Below, piece after piece: positions 1 through 5,008 of a DNA stretch of 5,704 nt. Below the pieces are notes generated by a model. It made no database searches. It saw only the letters and a program-made list of their open reading frames with translations, and was not told where the DNA came from. Source of the DNA: Anaerolineaceae bacterium (GTDB lineage Bacteria; Chloroflexota; Anaerolineae; Anaerolineales; Villigracilaceae); contig VFKQ01000123.1 of assembly GCA_009885445.1 (NCBI GenBank), forward strand, positions 1 to 5,704, read 5' to 3'. Numbering within the stretch: the first letter of the stretch is position 1; the number at the start of each line of letters is the position of its first letter. Position numbers and translations under genes: made by a program.

Positions 1-29
1 ACTGGGAGAGGGGACATTTGCTCACAACA

Positions 30-62
30 AAAACGGGACTCCGCAAAGCGGAGTCCCGTTTT
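30..62 (-). terminator. Strong hairpin, probable intrinsic terminator of the leftward unit
   Basis: A perfect inverted repeat has 15-bp arms (30-44 and 48-62) and a 3-nt loop (45-47). The core is GC-rich (cgggactccgc). Read leftward, the stem is followed by TTTTTGTTG, a usable U-tract. Read rightward, the arm ends in GTTTT and runs into a T-rich repeat, so it could work in both directions. It lies 45 bp past the stop codon of the 79-aa gene, the natural place to end that transcript. Confidence 0.8.
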
Positions 63-107
63 CATCTTTCATCTTTCATCTTTCATCTTTTTTCTTCGTT
101 CTTCGTT
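63..107. repeat. Heptamer tandem repeats (catcttt x4, cttcgtt x2)
   Basis: Four perfect copies of catcttt occupy 63-69, 70-76, 77-83 and 84-90. After three T residues come two copies of cttcgtt (94-100, 101-107). The second array touches the stop codon of the leftward 79-aa gene (107-109), and the first abuts the terminator stem. Both arrays have a period of 7 and look like a simple-sequence tract in the 3' untranslated region. They lie outside coding sequence, so a protein phase-variation role is unlikely. Confidence 0.85.
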
Positions 108-346
108 CATCCCTTCGGCGGCGGCGCATCTTTGTCGTACACAAAGACCTGCACGTCCAGATCGTTTTTTAGCAAATCCATCACCGGCTGAAATGTGGCG
201 TCTTTTATTTTTTGCATGTCGGCGGCGGGCGCAAGCACAGTCAGGCGCGCCTCATCTGCCGAGATTTTCGCGGGGCGCACTTCCGCGCTCGGGCAGGCGG
301 ACTTGACGGTGTTGGTGATGTGTTGAATTGCGTCGTCGAGGGTCAT
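107..346 (-). CDS. Small protein of unknown function (79 aa)
   Basis: I do not recognise this 79-residue protein. The residue pattern suggests an alpha-beta-beta-alpha-beta order: helix at about 3-17 (DDAIQHITNTVKSAC), strands at about 21-39, helix at about 42-61, and a last strand VQVFVYDKD at 65-73, ending in the loop APPPKG. This is a compact cytoplasmic fold with no signal peptide or membrane segment; resemblance to small KH-like or BolA-like folds is only an inference. The ATG at 346 is the only good start. No Shine-Dalgarno is visible, but a perfect TATAAT lies 14 bp upstream, so the leader would be very short. It faces the same way as rnhB, about 150 bp downstream of it, and ends before a strong terminator. 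Codon use resembles its neighbours, which supports it being a real gene. Confidence 0.72.
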   Translation of the reverse strand: MTLDDAIQHITNTVKSACPSAEVRPAKISADEARLTVLAPAADMQKIKDATFQPVMDLLKNDLDVQVFVYDKDAPPPKG

Positions 347-360
347 GATGTTGTGCGTAA

Positions 361-391
361 ATTATAGTGCATCTGAATCGTTTTTTTGCAA
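361..391 (-). promoter_or_regulatory. Predicted promoter of the 79-aa gene
   Basis: On the minus strand a perfect TATAAT (366-361) is preceded, 19 bp upstream, by TTGCAA (391-386, four of six matches to TTGACA). Transcription would start near 353-355, leaving a leader of under 10 nt before the ATG at 346. That fits the missing Shine-Dalgarno. The spacing is longer than ideal, so the -35 assignment is weaker than the -10. Confidence 0.55.
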
Positions 392-451
392 GCTACCTAT
401 TTTCAATCTGGTGCGACTTACGTAGAACAAATTCTTTCATCGGCTAATCTA

Positions 452-502
452 CGCCAATCTTCGCGAATTTAAAAAATTAGCGCAAATTCGCGAGGATTAG
501 CG
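452..502. repeat. Imperfect inverted repeat after rnhB
   Basis: The arms 452-470 and 484-502 match as inverted repeats at 17 of 19 positions, around a 13-nt loop (471-483). The arm core is cgcgaattt. On either RNA strand one of the two differences becomes a G-U pair and the other a mismatch, so a hairpin could form. The right arm covers the TAA stop of rnhB (497-499). No U-tract follows on either strand, so this looks more like a dispersed chromosomal repeat or mRNA-stabilising hairpin than a classic terminator. Confidence 0.7.
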
Positions 503-1135
503 GATCGTTTTAGAGCTTTGCATAAGTCTTATCTGAAACGTCCTGCGGTGCGCGGATGAATGCCCCAGCCTCCCAATTGCCTCGCGGTGTAAAGCGGTGC
601 CGTAGCCTTTATGACGAGAAAAACCGTACGCTGGGAATTTTTCGTGCAGGTTGCGCATGAACTCGTCACGCGCGGTTTTGGCGAGGACGGAGGCGGCGGC
701 GATGCTCAGGGATTTTTGGTCGCCTTTGACGAGCGAGGTGAGCGGGATTTCGGTTTCGGGCTTGAGCAGAAAATCTGTCAGCAAATAATCGGGGACGAGA
801 GTCAGCGCGGCGAGGGCGCGTTCGGCGGCGAGACGAGTGGCGGCAGAGATGCCGATGGAATCTATTTCGTCTGCGTCGGCCCAGCCGAGGCTCCAGGCTT
901 GGGCGACGGATTTAATTGTCGCGGCGCGTTGTTCGCGCTGTCGGGGGGTCATCTGCTTGGAGTCGCGTACCCCGCTCAAAGCGCGGACGAGATGCGCGAG
1001 GTTGGGCAGGAGGACGAGGCCGACTGTGACGGGTCCGGCCAGGGCGCCGCGTCCGGCTTCGTCGAGTCCGGCGATTAAATTAAATCCCCCGCGCCATAAA
1101 TTTTTTTCGAACGAGAGATCAGGCGGACGAATCAT
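497..1135 (-). CDS. rnhB: Ribonuclease HII
   Basis: RNase HII cuts the RNA strand of RNA-DNA hybrids and removes single ribonucleotides misplaced in DNA (ribonucleotide excision repair), using two metal ions in the cytoplasm. The family motifs are all present in order: GLDEAGRGALAGPV at 23-36, RDSKQMTPRQRE at 57-68, TDF at 120-122, KGDQKSLSIAAASVLAK at 137-153, and HKGYGT...H..AHRRTF at 175-200. The expected acidic tetrad is D25, E26, D121 and D139, with the GRG motif (28-30) and Y178 placed for recognising the RNA-DNA junction. At 212 aa it has the usual bacterial length. The ATG at 1135 is the only sensible start; it lies inside the end of the upstream glycosyltransferase gene (17-bp overlap), so translation is probably coupled. 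No clear Shine-Dalgarno is seen. It is probably the last gene of the leftward operon. Confidence 0.96.
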   Translation of the reverse strand: MIRPPDLSFEKNLWRGGFNLIAGLDEAGRGALAGPVTVGLVLLPNLAHLVRALSGVRDSKQMTPRQREQRAATIKSVAQAWSLGWADADEIDSIGISAATRLAAERALAALTLVPDYLLTDFLLKPETEIPLTSLVKGDQKSLSIAAASVLAKTARDEFMRNLHEKFPAYGFSRHKGYGTALHREAIGRLGHSSAHRRTFQIRLMQSSKTIR

Positions 1136-1850
1136 AAAGTCCGCGTCTGGCGTTGCGGCGAATCAAAAAAATATCGCGCAACATGCGCAGGGCGTCTTGC
1201 ACGGCGCTGAGTTTGGTGTGCGCGTCGAAACGCCAGTGGATGGGCACTTCGCGCACGCGCAGTTTGCGGCGGCGGGCGATGTAGAGGATTTCGATGTCGA
1301 AGGACCAGCCGGCGAGGGTTTGATGTGTGAAGACTTGTCGCGCGGCGTCGGCGCTGAAACATTTGAAGCCGCATTGTGTGTCTTGCAGGCCGGGCAAAAT
1401 TAACAGACGAATGACAGTGTTGATCACGCGCCCGCCGATGTGACGGAAGGAGGGTTCGTCATAGCGCACGGCGCCCGGGGCTTCGCGCGAACCGATGGCA
1501 ATGTCTATGTTATTTAAAGCGGGAGGAAAAAATTTATTAACTTGCTCAATCGACATGGAGAGGTCAGCGTCGCACATAAATCTAAATTCGCCGCGCGCTT
1601 CCAACATGCCGCGACGCACGGCCAGACCTTTACCGCGATTGCTTTCGCGGAGCACGTGCAGGTTTTTATTCTGGCGCGCAAATTCCTGCGCAATGTTGAA
1701 GGTGCCGTCATCACTGCCGTTTTCGACGATGAGCACTTCGGCGGAATATTTTTGCGCACTCAAAAAAGCAAACACCTGCTCCAGGGTGCGGGGCAGGCGT
1801 GACTCTTCGTTATGCGCGGGGATGATGATGGAGAGAAAAGGGGCGCTCAA
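1119..1850 (-). CDS. Family 2 glycosyltransferase, dolichyl/polyprenyl-phosphate glucosyltransferase type
   Basis: This is a GT-A fold, inverting glycosyltransferase of family 2, closest in motif pattern to ALG5/DPG-synthase proteins that move glucose from UDP-glucose to a polyprenyl-phosphate carrier. With a TTG start at 1850 (243 aa) the motifs are SIIIPAHNEE at 7-16, VENGSDDGT at 42-50, GKGLAVRRG at 73-81, the metal-binding DAD at 94-96, IGSRE at 119-123, DTQCGFK at 157-163, WSFDIEIL at 182-189 and EVPIHW at 201-206. It has no membrane segment, unlike eukaryotic ALG5, so it would act at the inner face of the membrane. I chose TTG because it overlaps the upstream stop codon (TTGA), a typical coupled junction. 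An in-frame ATG at 1904 would add 18 poorly conserved residues and a 58-bp overlap. Neither start has a good Shine-Dalgarno. The exact sugar and acceptor are inferred. Confidence 0.9.
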   Translation of the reverse strand: MSAPFLSIIIPAHNEESRLPRTLEQVFAFLSAQKYSAEVLIVENGSDDGTFNIAQEFARQNKNLHVLRESNRGKGLAVRRGMLEARGEFRFMCDADLSMSIEQVNKFFPPALNNIDIAIGSREAPGAVRYDEPSFRHIGGRVINTVIRLLILPGLQDTQCGFKCFSADAARQVFTHQTLAGWSFDIEILYIARRRKLRVREVPIHWRFDAHTKLSAVQDALRMLRDIFLIRRNARRGLYDSSA

Positions 1851-2821
1851 AGTGGGGGATATAAAATCACGTAGGCGGCCAGCGCCATGACGCCAAACCA
1901 GCATAAAAACAGGAAGCCGACGACGCCGATTTGTAAAACGCTCATGCCGAGAATGCGACGTTGCGCGGGCTTGCGATTTGTGCGCGGCGCGGCGGGCGGT
2001 TCAATGCCCGCCACCGGGGCGGGGTCGCGCACGAAGGTGGGTTCCTCGTCGAAGGCAAAGCTTAAGTCTGATTCGCCGGCTTCTTTTTCGATGAGCGCGT
2101 CGCTTTTGGGCGCGTTGAGAATCGAGCGCATGCGCGAGGCTTCGGCGGCCGGTTTGTTGGGGCTGTCATCGCGCAATGAGAAGGAGTCTTGGGCAACTTC
2201 TTCAACCTGTTGACCCGCTTTATTTGGCGAGCGCGGTTTTTGAATGCGCTCCACAAACTCGTTGACGATTTGCGCGTTCATCAGCGGGCGCGCGTTGGTC
2301 AGGCCAGCGGCGAAGCGGTCTATGCCGTCGGTGAGCACCACGCGGATGTTGGGCCGCACCGATTCAACGTGCAGGCCCGGGTTGGCGGCCATCAGAATCG
2401 GCTCGACGGGCGCGGGCACTGCCGCGCCCTGCTTTTCAAAGAAAGACTGCAATATTTTTGCGAAGCGCGCAGTGGTTCTGATTAGGTTAATTTGCGCCGG
2501 TTGAAAGCGGGCGTTGTTGAGTGTGCCCCAATCGTCGCCGCGTGCCTGATAGGAGCCGCTGAGCGCAGTCACTTCGATTATATAAATTCCCGAGGGGCCG
2601 ATCAAAATCAGCGGCAAAATAATTCCGCTGGTGCCCAGTTCGGCATTGCGAATCAGTGTGTATCTGTTTTCGAGTACACGGCTGAGAAAAGCCACCACTT
2701 TCTTTTGGGCCTGCATGTTGCCATACCAGGCGAAGCCGTTTTTCAACGTACCTTGCAGGCGGTTGACGAGGCTGATTTGTCCGTTCTCGTCTTGAAAGGG
2801 GGTCAGGTCTATGAGTCGCAT
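1847..2821 (-). CDS. NERD-like domain protein with C-terminal membrane anchor
   Basis: The 324-aa protein has three parts. Residues about 33-100 resemble a NERD (nuclease-related) domain: an alpha-helix with basic residues (QAQKKVVAFLSRVL), then GTSGIILPLILIGPSGIYIIEV at 63-84, then a glycine turn and GDDW at 95-98. In NERD proteins the core usually reads like 'D..vvgp.GvfviEvK'; here E83 is kept, but the expected lysine is T85 and the preceding acidic position is occupied by hydrophobic or proline residues, so nuclease activity is doubtful. Residues about 190-288 are a charged, proline-rich, low-complexity linker. A single hydrophobic span at about 295-320 ends four residues before the C-terminus, giving a tail-anchored membrane protein with its domain most likely in the cytoplasm. 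It starts 9 bp after the 102-aa gene and its stop overlaps the glycosyltransferase start, so it belongs to the same operon. Its role is unknown. Confidence 0.75.
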   Translation of the reverse strand: MRLIDLTPFQDENGQISLVNRLQGTLKNGFAWYGNMQAQKKVVAFLSRVLENRYTLIRNAELGTSGIILPLILIGPSGIYIIEVTALSGSYQARGDDWGTLNNARFQPAQINLIRTTARFAKILQSFFEKQGAAVPAPVEPILMAANPGLHVESVRPNIRVVLTDGIDRFAAGLTNARPLMNAQIVNEFVERIQKPRSPNKAGQQVEEVAQDSFSLRDDSPNKPAAEASRMRSILNAPKSDALIEKEAGESDLSFAFDEEPTFVRDPAPVAGIEPPAAPRTNRKPAQRRILGMSVLQIGVVGFLFLCWFGVMALAAYVILYPPL

Positions 2822-2830
2822 GGGCGTGGA

Positions 2831-3139
2831 TTAGAAAAGCGGCGCGCCTTCCAACTCGTCGCGGCTGGCTGTGGCATGCGTGGATACAAAATGGCTTCCA
2901 TCCTGGCTGATCAATTGCACCTCCCGCGCATTGTCGAAGGTGCTGGCCAGAAATTTCATGCGTTGACCAATGACGAAGCGTTTCTTCGTCTTCAAACGCT
3001 CAATCAGGGTTTTGCGGTCCAGCAACACGCGGTCTGAGAACGTGTCGCCGCGGCGCTCGTAGGCGCGCACCATGTCGATTTGTCCATTGCGCGCAAAGCG
3101 CACTGCTTCGATAATGCCGTCGTAAATTTTATTTGCCAT
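2831..3139 (-). CDS. Conserved-looking protein of unknown function (102 aa)
   Basis: I do not recognise this 102-residue protein. It is soluble, basic in the middle (DRKTLIERLKTKKRFVIGQRMKF at 41-63) and has strand-like stretches at both ends: YDGIIEAVRFARNGQIDMVRAYERRG at 6-31 and VQLISQDGSHFVSTH at 74-88. This suggests a small beta-rich domain. No metal-binding or catalytic motif stands out. The ATG at 3139 is well supported by a Shine-Dalgarno-like AGGTGAGG (3154-3147) about 7 nt upstream, the best ribosome site in the leftward operon, and it is the first gene of that operon. The short gap to the NERD-like gene suggests that the two products work together or are needed in similar amounts, though this is only inferred from context. 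Confidence 0.78.
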   Translation of the reverse strand: MANKIYDGIIEAVRFARNGQIDMVRAYERRGDTFSDRVLLDRKTLIERLKTKKRFVIGQRMKFLASTFDNAREVQLISQDGSHFVSTHATASRDELEGAPLF

Positions 3140-3158
3140 GCGGAATCCTCACCTGCGT

Positions 3159-3191
3159 ATTTTAGCATAGATGATAAAAACAAAAGTGAAA
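3159..3191 (-). promoter_or_regulatory. Possible promoter of the four-gene leftward operon
   Basis: On the minus strand the AT-rich stretch upstream of the 102-aa gene contains TATGCT (3169-3164) overlapping TAAAAT (3164-3159), either of which could be a -10 box. The matching -35 region (TTTCAC at 3191-3186, or CTTTCA one base further upstream) is a poor fit to TTGACA. The position, just upstream of a good Shine-Dalgarno and at the head of the gene run, is the main support. Confidence 0.35.
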
Positions 3192-3221
3192 GTCTATTCT
3201 GTTTAATGGAAACGAGGCAGC

Positions 3222-3261
3222 GCAGGCTTCAGCCTGCAGAATGGAGCAGGCTGAAGCCTGC
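3222..3261. repeat. Nested palindromic repeat (gcaggct units)
   Basis: A perfect 16-bp inverted repeat (3222-3237 and 3246-3261) surrounds an 8-nt loop. Each arm is itself a palindrome: gcaggct and agcctgc around a 2-nt centre (tc in the left arm, ga in the right). It can thus fold as one long hairpin or two small ones. It lies between the tRNA terminator and the operon promoter. The form is like REP/BIME-type dispersed palindromes; it has no U-tract on the minus strand. Confidence 0.85.
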
Positions 3262-3271
3262 ACTCCAGTTA

Positions 3272-3306
3272 ATAAAAAAAGCCGACGACCATTCAGGTCG
3301 TCGGCT
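3272..3306 (-). terminator. Intrinsic terminator of the tRNA-Pro gene
   Basis: On the minus strand an 11-bp perfect GC-rich stem (arms 3306-3296 and 3290-3280) with a 5-nt loop (TGAAT) is followed by TTTTTTTATT. This is a textbook factor-independent terminator. The stem begins 6 bp after the last base of the tRNA (3312), so it also defines the 3' end of the primary transcript. Read rightward there is no comparable T-run. Confidence 0.93.
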
Positions 3307-3311
3307 CTTTG

Positions 3312-3384
3312 TCGGGGTGGAGGGATTCGAACCCACGACCCCCGCGTCCCAAACGCGGTGCGCTACCAACTGCGCTACACCCCG
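3312..3384 (-). tRNA. tRNA-Pro (anticodon UGG)
   Basis: The 73-nt cloverleaf reads 5' to 3' on the minus strand. The acceptor stem CGGGGTG pairs with CACCCCG, with the C1-G72 pair typical of bacterial proline tRNAs. The D arm is GCGC-AGTTGGTA-GCGC. The anticodon stem CCGCG/CGCGG carries the loop TTTGGGA, giving anticodon TGG followed by G37, the base methylated in proline tRNAs. The variable region is GGGTC. The T arm GTGGG/CCCTC carries the loop TTCGAAT and has one T-T mismatch at 50-64. The discriminator base is A73 and the next bases are CAA, so the CCA end is not encoded and must be added by CCA-adding enzyme. UGG can read all four CCN codons. It has its own promoter and terminator and stands alone. 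Confidence 0.96.
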
Positions 3385-3429
3385 AAGTTCGCCGTCCAAT
3401 CGTCCCACTGGAATGCGTTGAATGCGCCG

Positions 3430-3459
3430 AGTATAATCGTTCGGATGTTGACCCGTCAA
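3430..3459 (-). promoter_or_regulatory. Promoter of tRNA-Pro
   Basis: On the minus strand TTGACG (3459-3454) and TATACT (3435-3430) are separated by 18 bp, with five of six matches to each sigma-70 consensus box. Transcription would begin near 3423, giving a 5' leader of about 39 nt to be removed by RNase P. The -35 box lies inside the first codons of the divergent esterase gene, and the -10 box overlaps the esterase -10 box by four bases. Confidence 0.78.
3432..3437 (+). promoter_or_regulatory. -10 box of the esterase gene (leaderless start)
   Basis: A perfect TATAAT ends 7 bp before the ATG at 3445, the distance at which transcription usually begins, so the mRNA would start on or next to the A of the start codon. 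No Shine-Dalgarno is seen, which agrees with leaderless translation. The -35 region is weak (tggaat at 3409-3414, 17-bp spacing). Four bases are shared with the divergent tRNA -10 box, so the two polymerases cannot bind at once. Confidence 0.6.
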
Positions 3460-4326
3460 GCAAAGCGACAAATTGCGGCCCTCTTGCCGCTTCTTTTTGG
3501 ACTTTGGGCCTGCCAGCCCGCCCCAACGCCGCCTCCGCCCACCTCCACTTTCGCGCCGCCGCTGATTATCCCCTCGCCTGTGCCAACGTCCACCGCCACA
3601 CCGCTGACTTGCCTGAGCCAACCCGGCAGACTCGAAAACGGCGAAGCGCCCACCAACAACTCGCCGACTCTCTTCATTATCTACCTGCCGCCCTGCTACG
3701 ACCAATTCCCAGACCAGCATTACCCCGTGCTCTACCTTTTAAATGGACTGACCTACACCGCCGATCAATGGGTGCGCATCGGCGCGCCCAAAGCCGCTGA
3801 CTACTTAATCCTATCGCGGCAGGCCGTGCCCTTCATTATTGTCTTTCCCGATGACCGTTACTGGAACAGCAATCAGGGCATCTACTTTGGTGAATTCCTG
3901 GTCAACGACATTGTTCCATTTATCAATGAAAACTTTCGCACATTGCCTGACCGCGAGCATCAAGCCCTGGGCGGACTCTCGAGCGGCGGCAGATGGGCCT
4001 TCCACATCGCGTTTACGCGCCCCGACCTATTCGGCGCGATTGGCCTGCACAGCCCCGCCGTGTCTGCGGACGACCGCGCCGCAGTCAAATTCTGGCTGAC
4101 AAATTTTCCCGCCGAGGGCTGGCCGCTAATCTATCTCGACACCGGCGATAACGACCACGAGCGCGGCTACAACACCCTGCTCGAGTCCCTGCTCACCGAA
4201 TACGGGGTTGCCCACGAATGGCATCTCAACACCGGCGCGCATGACGAAATCTACTGGTCTGAAAACGTGCTCGAATATTTGCAGTGGTACACGTCTATGT
4301 GGGGCACCGAAAATTTATTGCCCTAA
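3445..4326 (+). CDS. Secreted lipoprotein-like esterase (esterase D / alpha-beta hydrolase family)
   Basis: This 293-aa protein looks like an exported hydrolase of the esterase D (enterochelin esterase/feruloyl esterase-like) group. A basic N-end and hydrophobic stretch (about 10-22) end in LWAC, with C23 as likely lipidated cysteine; W at -2 is unusual for a lipobox. A Pro/Thr/Ser-rich linker follows (about 24-55), as in surface lipoproteins. The hydrolase domain has YPVLYLLNG at 93-101, FIIVFPDDRYW at 130-140, the nucleophile elbow GLSSG at 177-181 (S179), the acid region LDTGDND at 231-237 (D235 or D237) and the histidine motif GAHDEIYW at 264-271 (H266). The natural substrate cannot be told; ester bonds of siderophores, acyl sugars or short acyl esters are possible. 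The reading frame stays open back to 3241 across the tRNA, but that part is spurious; the ATG at 3445 fits the signal peptide and the TATAAT box. Confidence 0.9.
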   Translation: MLTRQAKRQIAALLPLLFGLWACQPAPTPPPPTSTFAPPLIIPSPVPTSTATPLTCLSQPGRLENGEAPTNNSPTLFIIYLPPCYDQFPDQHYPVLYLLNGLTYTADQWVRIGAPKAADYLILSRQAVPFIIVFPDDRYWNSNQGIYFGEFLVNDIVPFINENFRTLPDREHQALGGLSSGGRWAFHIAFTRPDLFGAIGLHSPAVSADDRAAVKFWLTNFPAEGWPLIYLDTGDNDHERGYNTLLESLLTEYGVAHEWHLNTGAHDEIYWSENVLEYLQWYTSMWGTENLLP

Positions 4327-4350
4327 CCTGGAGAAACCCGTCTTCCGTAA

Positions 4351-4405
4351 TGCATCACAATAAAATGTCATTTTGGTGGGTAACGTTGCATCAATAAAAA
4401 TGTCA
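4351..4405. repeat. Pair of transposon-end-like direct repeats
   Basis: Two similar copies lie 36 bp apart: tgcatcacaataaaatgtca (4351-4370) and tgcatcaataaaaatgtca (4387-4405). They differ by a 2-base and a 1-base indel. On the minus strand both begin with TGACATTTT, and the inner copy begins exactly at the TGA stop of the integrase relic. Repeated sites of this kind are known at the ends of elements with rve-type transposases (for example IS21), so these are probably transposase-binding sites of the broken element. The element family is inferred. Confidence 0.6.
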
Positions 4406-4549
4406 CCAAGAAAGTTTGCAAAATTTGTCAGTTTTCTGGTCCATGCGGCGGCGCAGTTCGGCGGGGTTGAGTTGAACATACAAGTTCATCAGTCGTGATT
4501 TGGCTGGCAAAGAAATGTCAGTGCGTTCGAGCACACGCTGGTAAGCTAG
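4403..4549 (-). pseudogene. C-terminal relic of an integrase-type (rve) transposase
   Basis: Read leftward from about 4549 to the TGA at 4405-4403, the frame encodes YQRVLERTDISLP, then KSRLMNLYVQLNP, then AELRRRMDQK, ending CKLSW. The pattern 'PYQRVL...K.RL...Y..LNP..LrrqiD' is familiar from the C-terminal tail of DDE/rve transposases related to retroviral integrases; this is from memory and not a search. About 48 codons remain. The N-terminal and catalytic parts are missing: just upstream, at the CTAG (4546-4549), the sequence changes to an IS701-type element and the frame meets TAA at 4555-4553. The relic has no start or ribosome site and cannot be active. Confidence 0.62.
4546..4549. other. 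Putative IS701-type target site CTAG
   Basis: CTAG sits exactly where similarity to the integrase relic stops and the left flank of the IS701-type transposase begins. IS701-family elements are known to insert at YTAR and to duplicate those four bases, and CTAG fits. The matching second copy cannot be seen, because the right end of the element is lost. Confidence 0.45.
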
Positions 4550-4972
4550 ACTTTATCCATTTGGAGATTAACAAAAAGCAGGGTAAGCTAAGGCAAACAC
4601 TCGACCAAGAGGTAGCCAATGCCAGCCCTGCGCGCAGAATATATCCCGATACTCGGAGCCTTTGCGAAACTGTTCTCGAAGCGCATTTGGGCACATGCCA
4701 GAATATTGCTGATTGGCGCAATTGTCTCGCCTGCTGAACGAACCGTCACAGCGGCCTTGCGAGTGATGGGCTTGAGCGGCGAAAAACATTTTCAAAATTA
4801 TCATCGTGTTCTCAATCGTGCTGTATGGTCAAGCTTGGAAGCCAGCCATCTTCTGTTGGGGTTATTGGTGAGCGCTTTTGCAATGAGCGGCCCAATTATT
4901 CTGGGCTTGGACGATACGATTGAACGTCGTCGTGGAGCGAAGATCAAAGCCAAAGGAATATATCGTGACCCT
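4550..4972 (+). mobile_element. Left-end fragment of an IS701-family insertion sequence
   Basis: The fragment runs from the base after the CTAG site to the last codon that still fits the transposase family. It holds about 70 bp of left-end sequence, a Shine-Dalgarno-like AAGAGG (4608-4613) and the first 118 codons of the transposase. The right half, including the rest of the catalytic domain and the right inverted repeat, is absent, so the element cannot move by itself. The outer boundary is inferred from the target site; I cannot confirm the terminal inverted repeat without the other end. Confidence 0.7.
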
Positions 4973-5008
4973 TTCCTCCTTTGTGTACCTTCGTGCCCTT
5001 TGTGGTAA
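4619..5008 (+). pseudogene. Truncated IS701-family transposase (DDE superfamily)
   Basis: The first 118 residues match the N-terminal part of IS701-type DDE transposases: FAKLFSKRIWAHARILLIGAI at 15-35 form, RTVTAALRVMGL at 41-52, FQNYHRVLNRAVWS at 58-71, and LGLDDTIERRRG at 95-106 with the first catalytic aspartate (D98 or D99), then IKAKGIYRDP at 109-118. Full proteins are about 400 aa or more and normally go on past YRDP with a conserved serine-containing stretch; here the frame turns into eleven unrelated residues (FLLCVPSC...) made by a non-coding repeat and stops. The second aspartate and the glutamate of the DDE triad are gone, so it is inactive. The ATG at 4619 has AAGAGG about 5 nt upstream and gives the usual family N-terminus. 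The cause is a deletion or recombination at about 4972, not a point mutation. Confidence 0.9.
4978..5004. repeat. Triplicated octamer ccttygtg
   Basis: Three copies of ccttYgtg occur at 4978-4985 (cctttgtg), 4988-4995 (ccttcgtg) and 4997-5004 (cctttgtg), spaced 9-10 bp apart, about one helical turn. The block lies between the truncated transposase and the ribosome site of the dimethylargininase gene. Similar 'ctttgtg' strings are often seen as dispersed intergenic repeats in this kind of genome, from memory. It could also be the point where the deletion joined. Confidence 0.6.

Noticed and set aside
63..107. Possible CRISPR-like array
   Set aside because: The units are 7 bp and directly adjacent, with no spacers; this is a simple tandem repeat.
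611..1403. Long rightward open frames opposite rnhB and the glycosyltransferase
   Set aside because: They are antisense shadows of two genes with complete family motifs, and show no recognisable domain of their own.
1887..3037. Rightward open frames opposite the NERD-like and 102-aa genes
   Set aside because: Antisense shadows in GC-rich sequence, with no motifs and no ribosome sites. The leftward genes form a consistent operon instead.
3241..3444. 68-codon N-terminal extension of the esterase reading frame, containing GGGIRTHDPRVPNA
   Set aside because: It is read through the antisense strand of the tRNA-Pro gene and the palindromic repeat. 'GGIRTHD..VPNA'-like peptides are a known artefact of translating tRNA regions. 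The true start fits the signal peptide at 3445.
3229..3720. Leftward open frames across the tRNA (GVAQLVAH...VVGSNPSTPT and SAVGSAPRLGRGGRGFESL)
   Set aside because: These are the sense-strand translations of tRNA-Pro joined to the antisense of the esterase gene. Both peptides are familiar tRNA artefacts.
4327..4350. Possible terminator after the esterase gene
   Set aside because: Only a weak, interrupted pairing (ggaga with tcttcc) and no T-run is present.
4495..4804. Open frames on both strands around the left end of the IS701-type fragment
   Set aside because: They cross the element boundary or run antisense to the transposase and match no known protein pattern.
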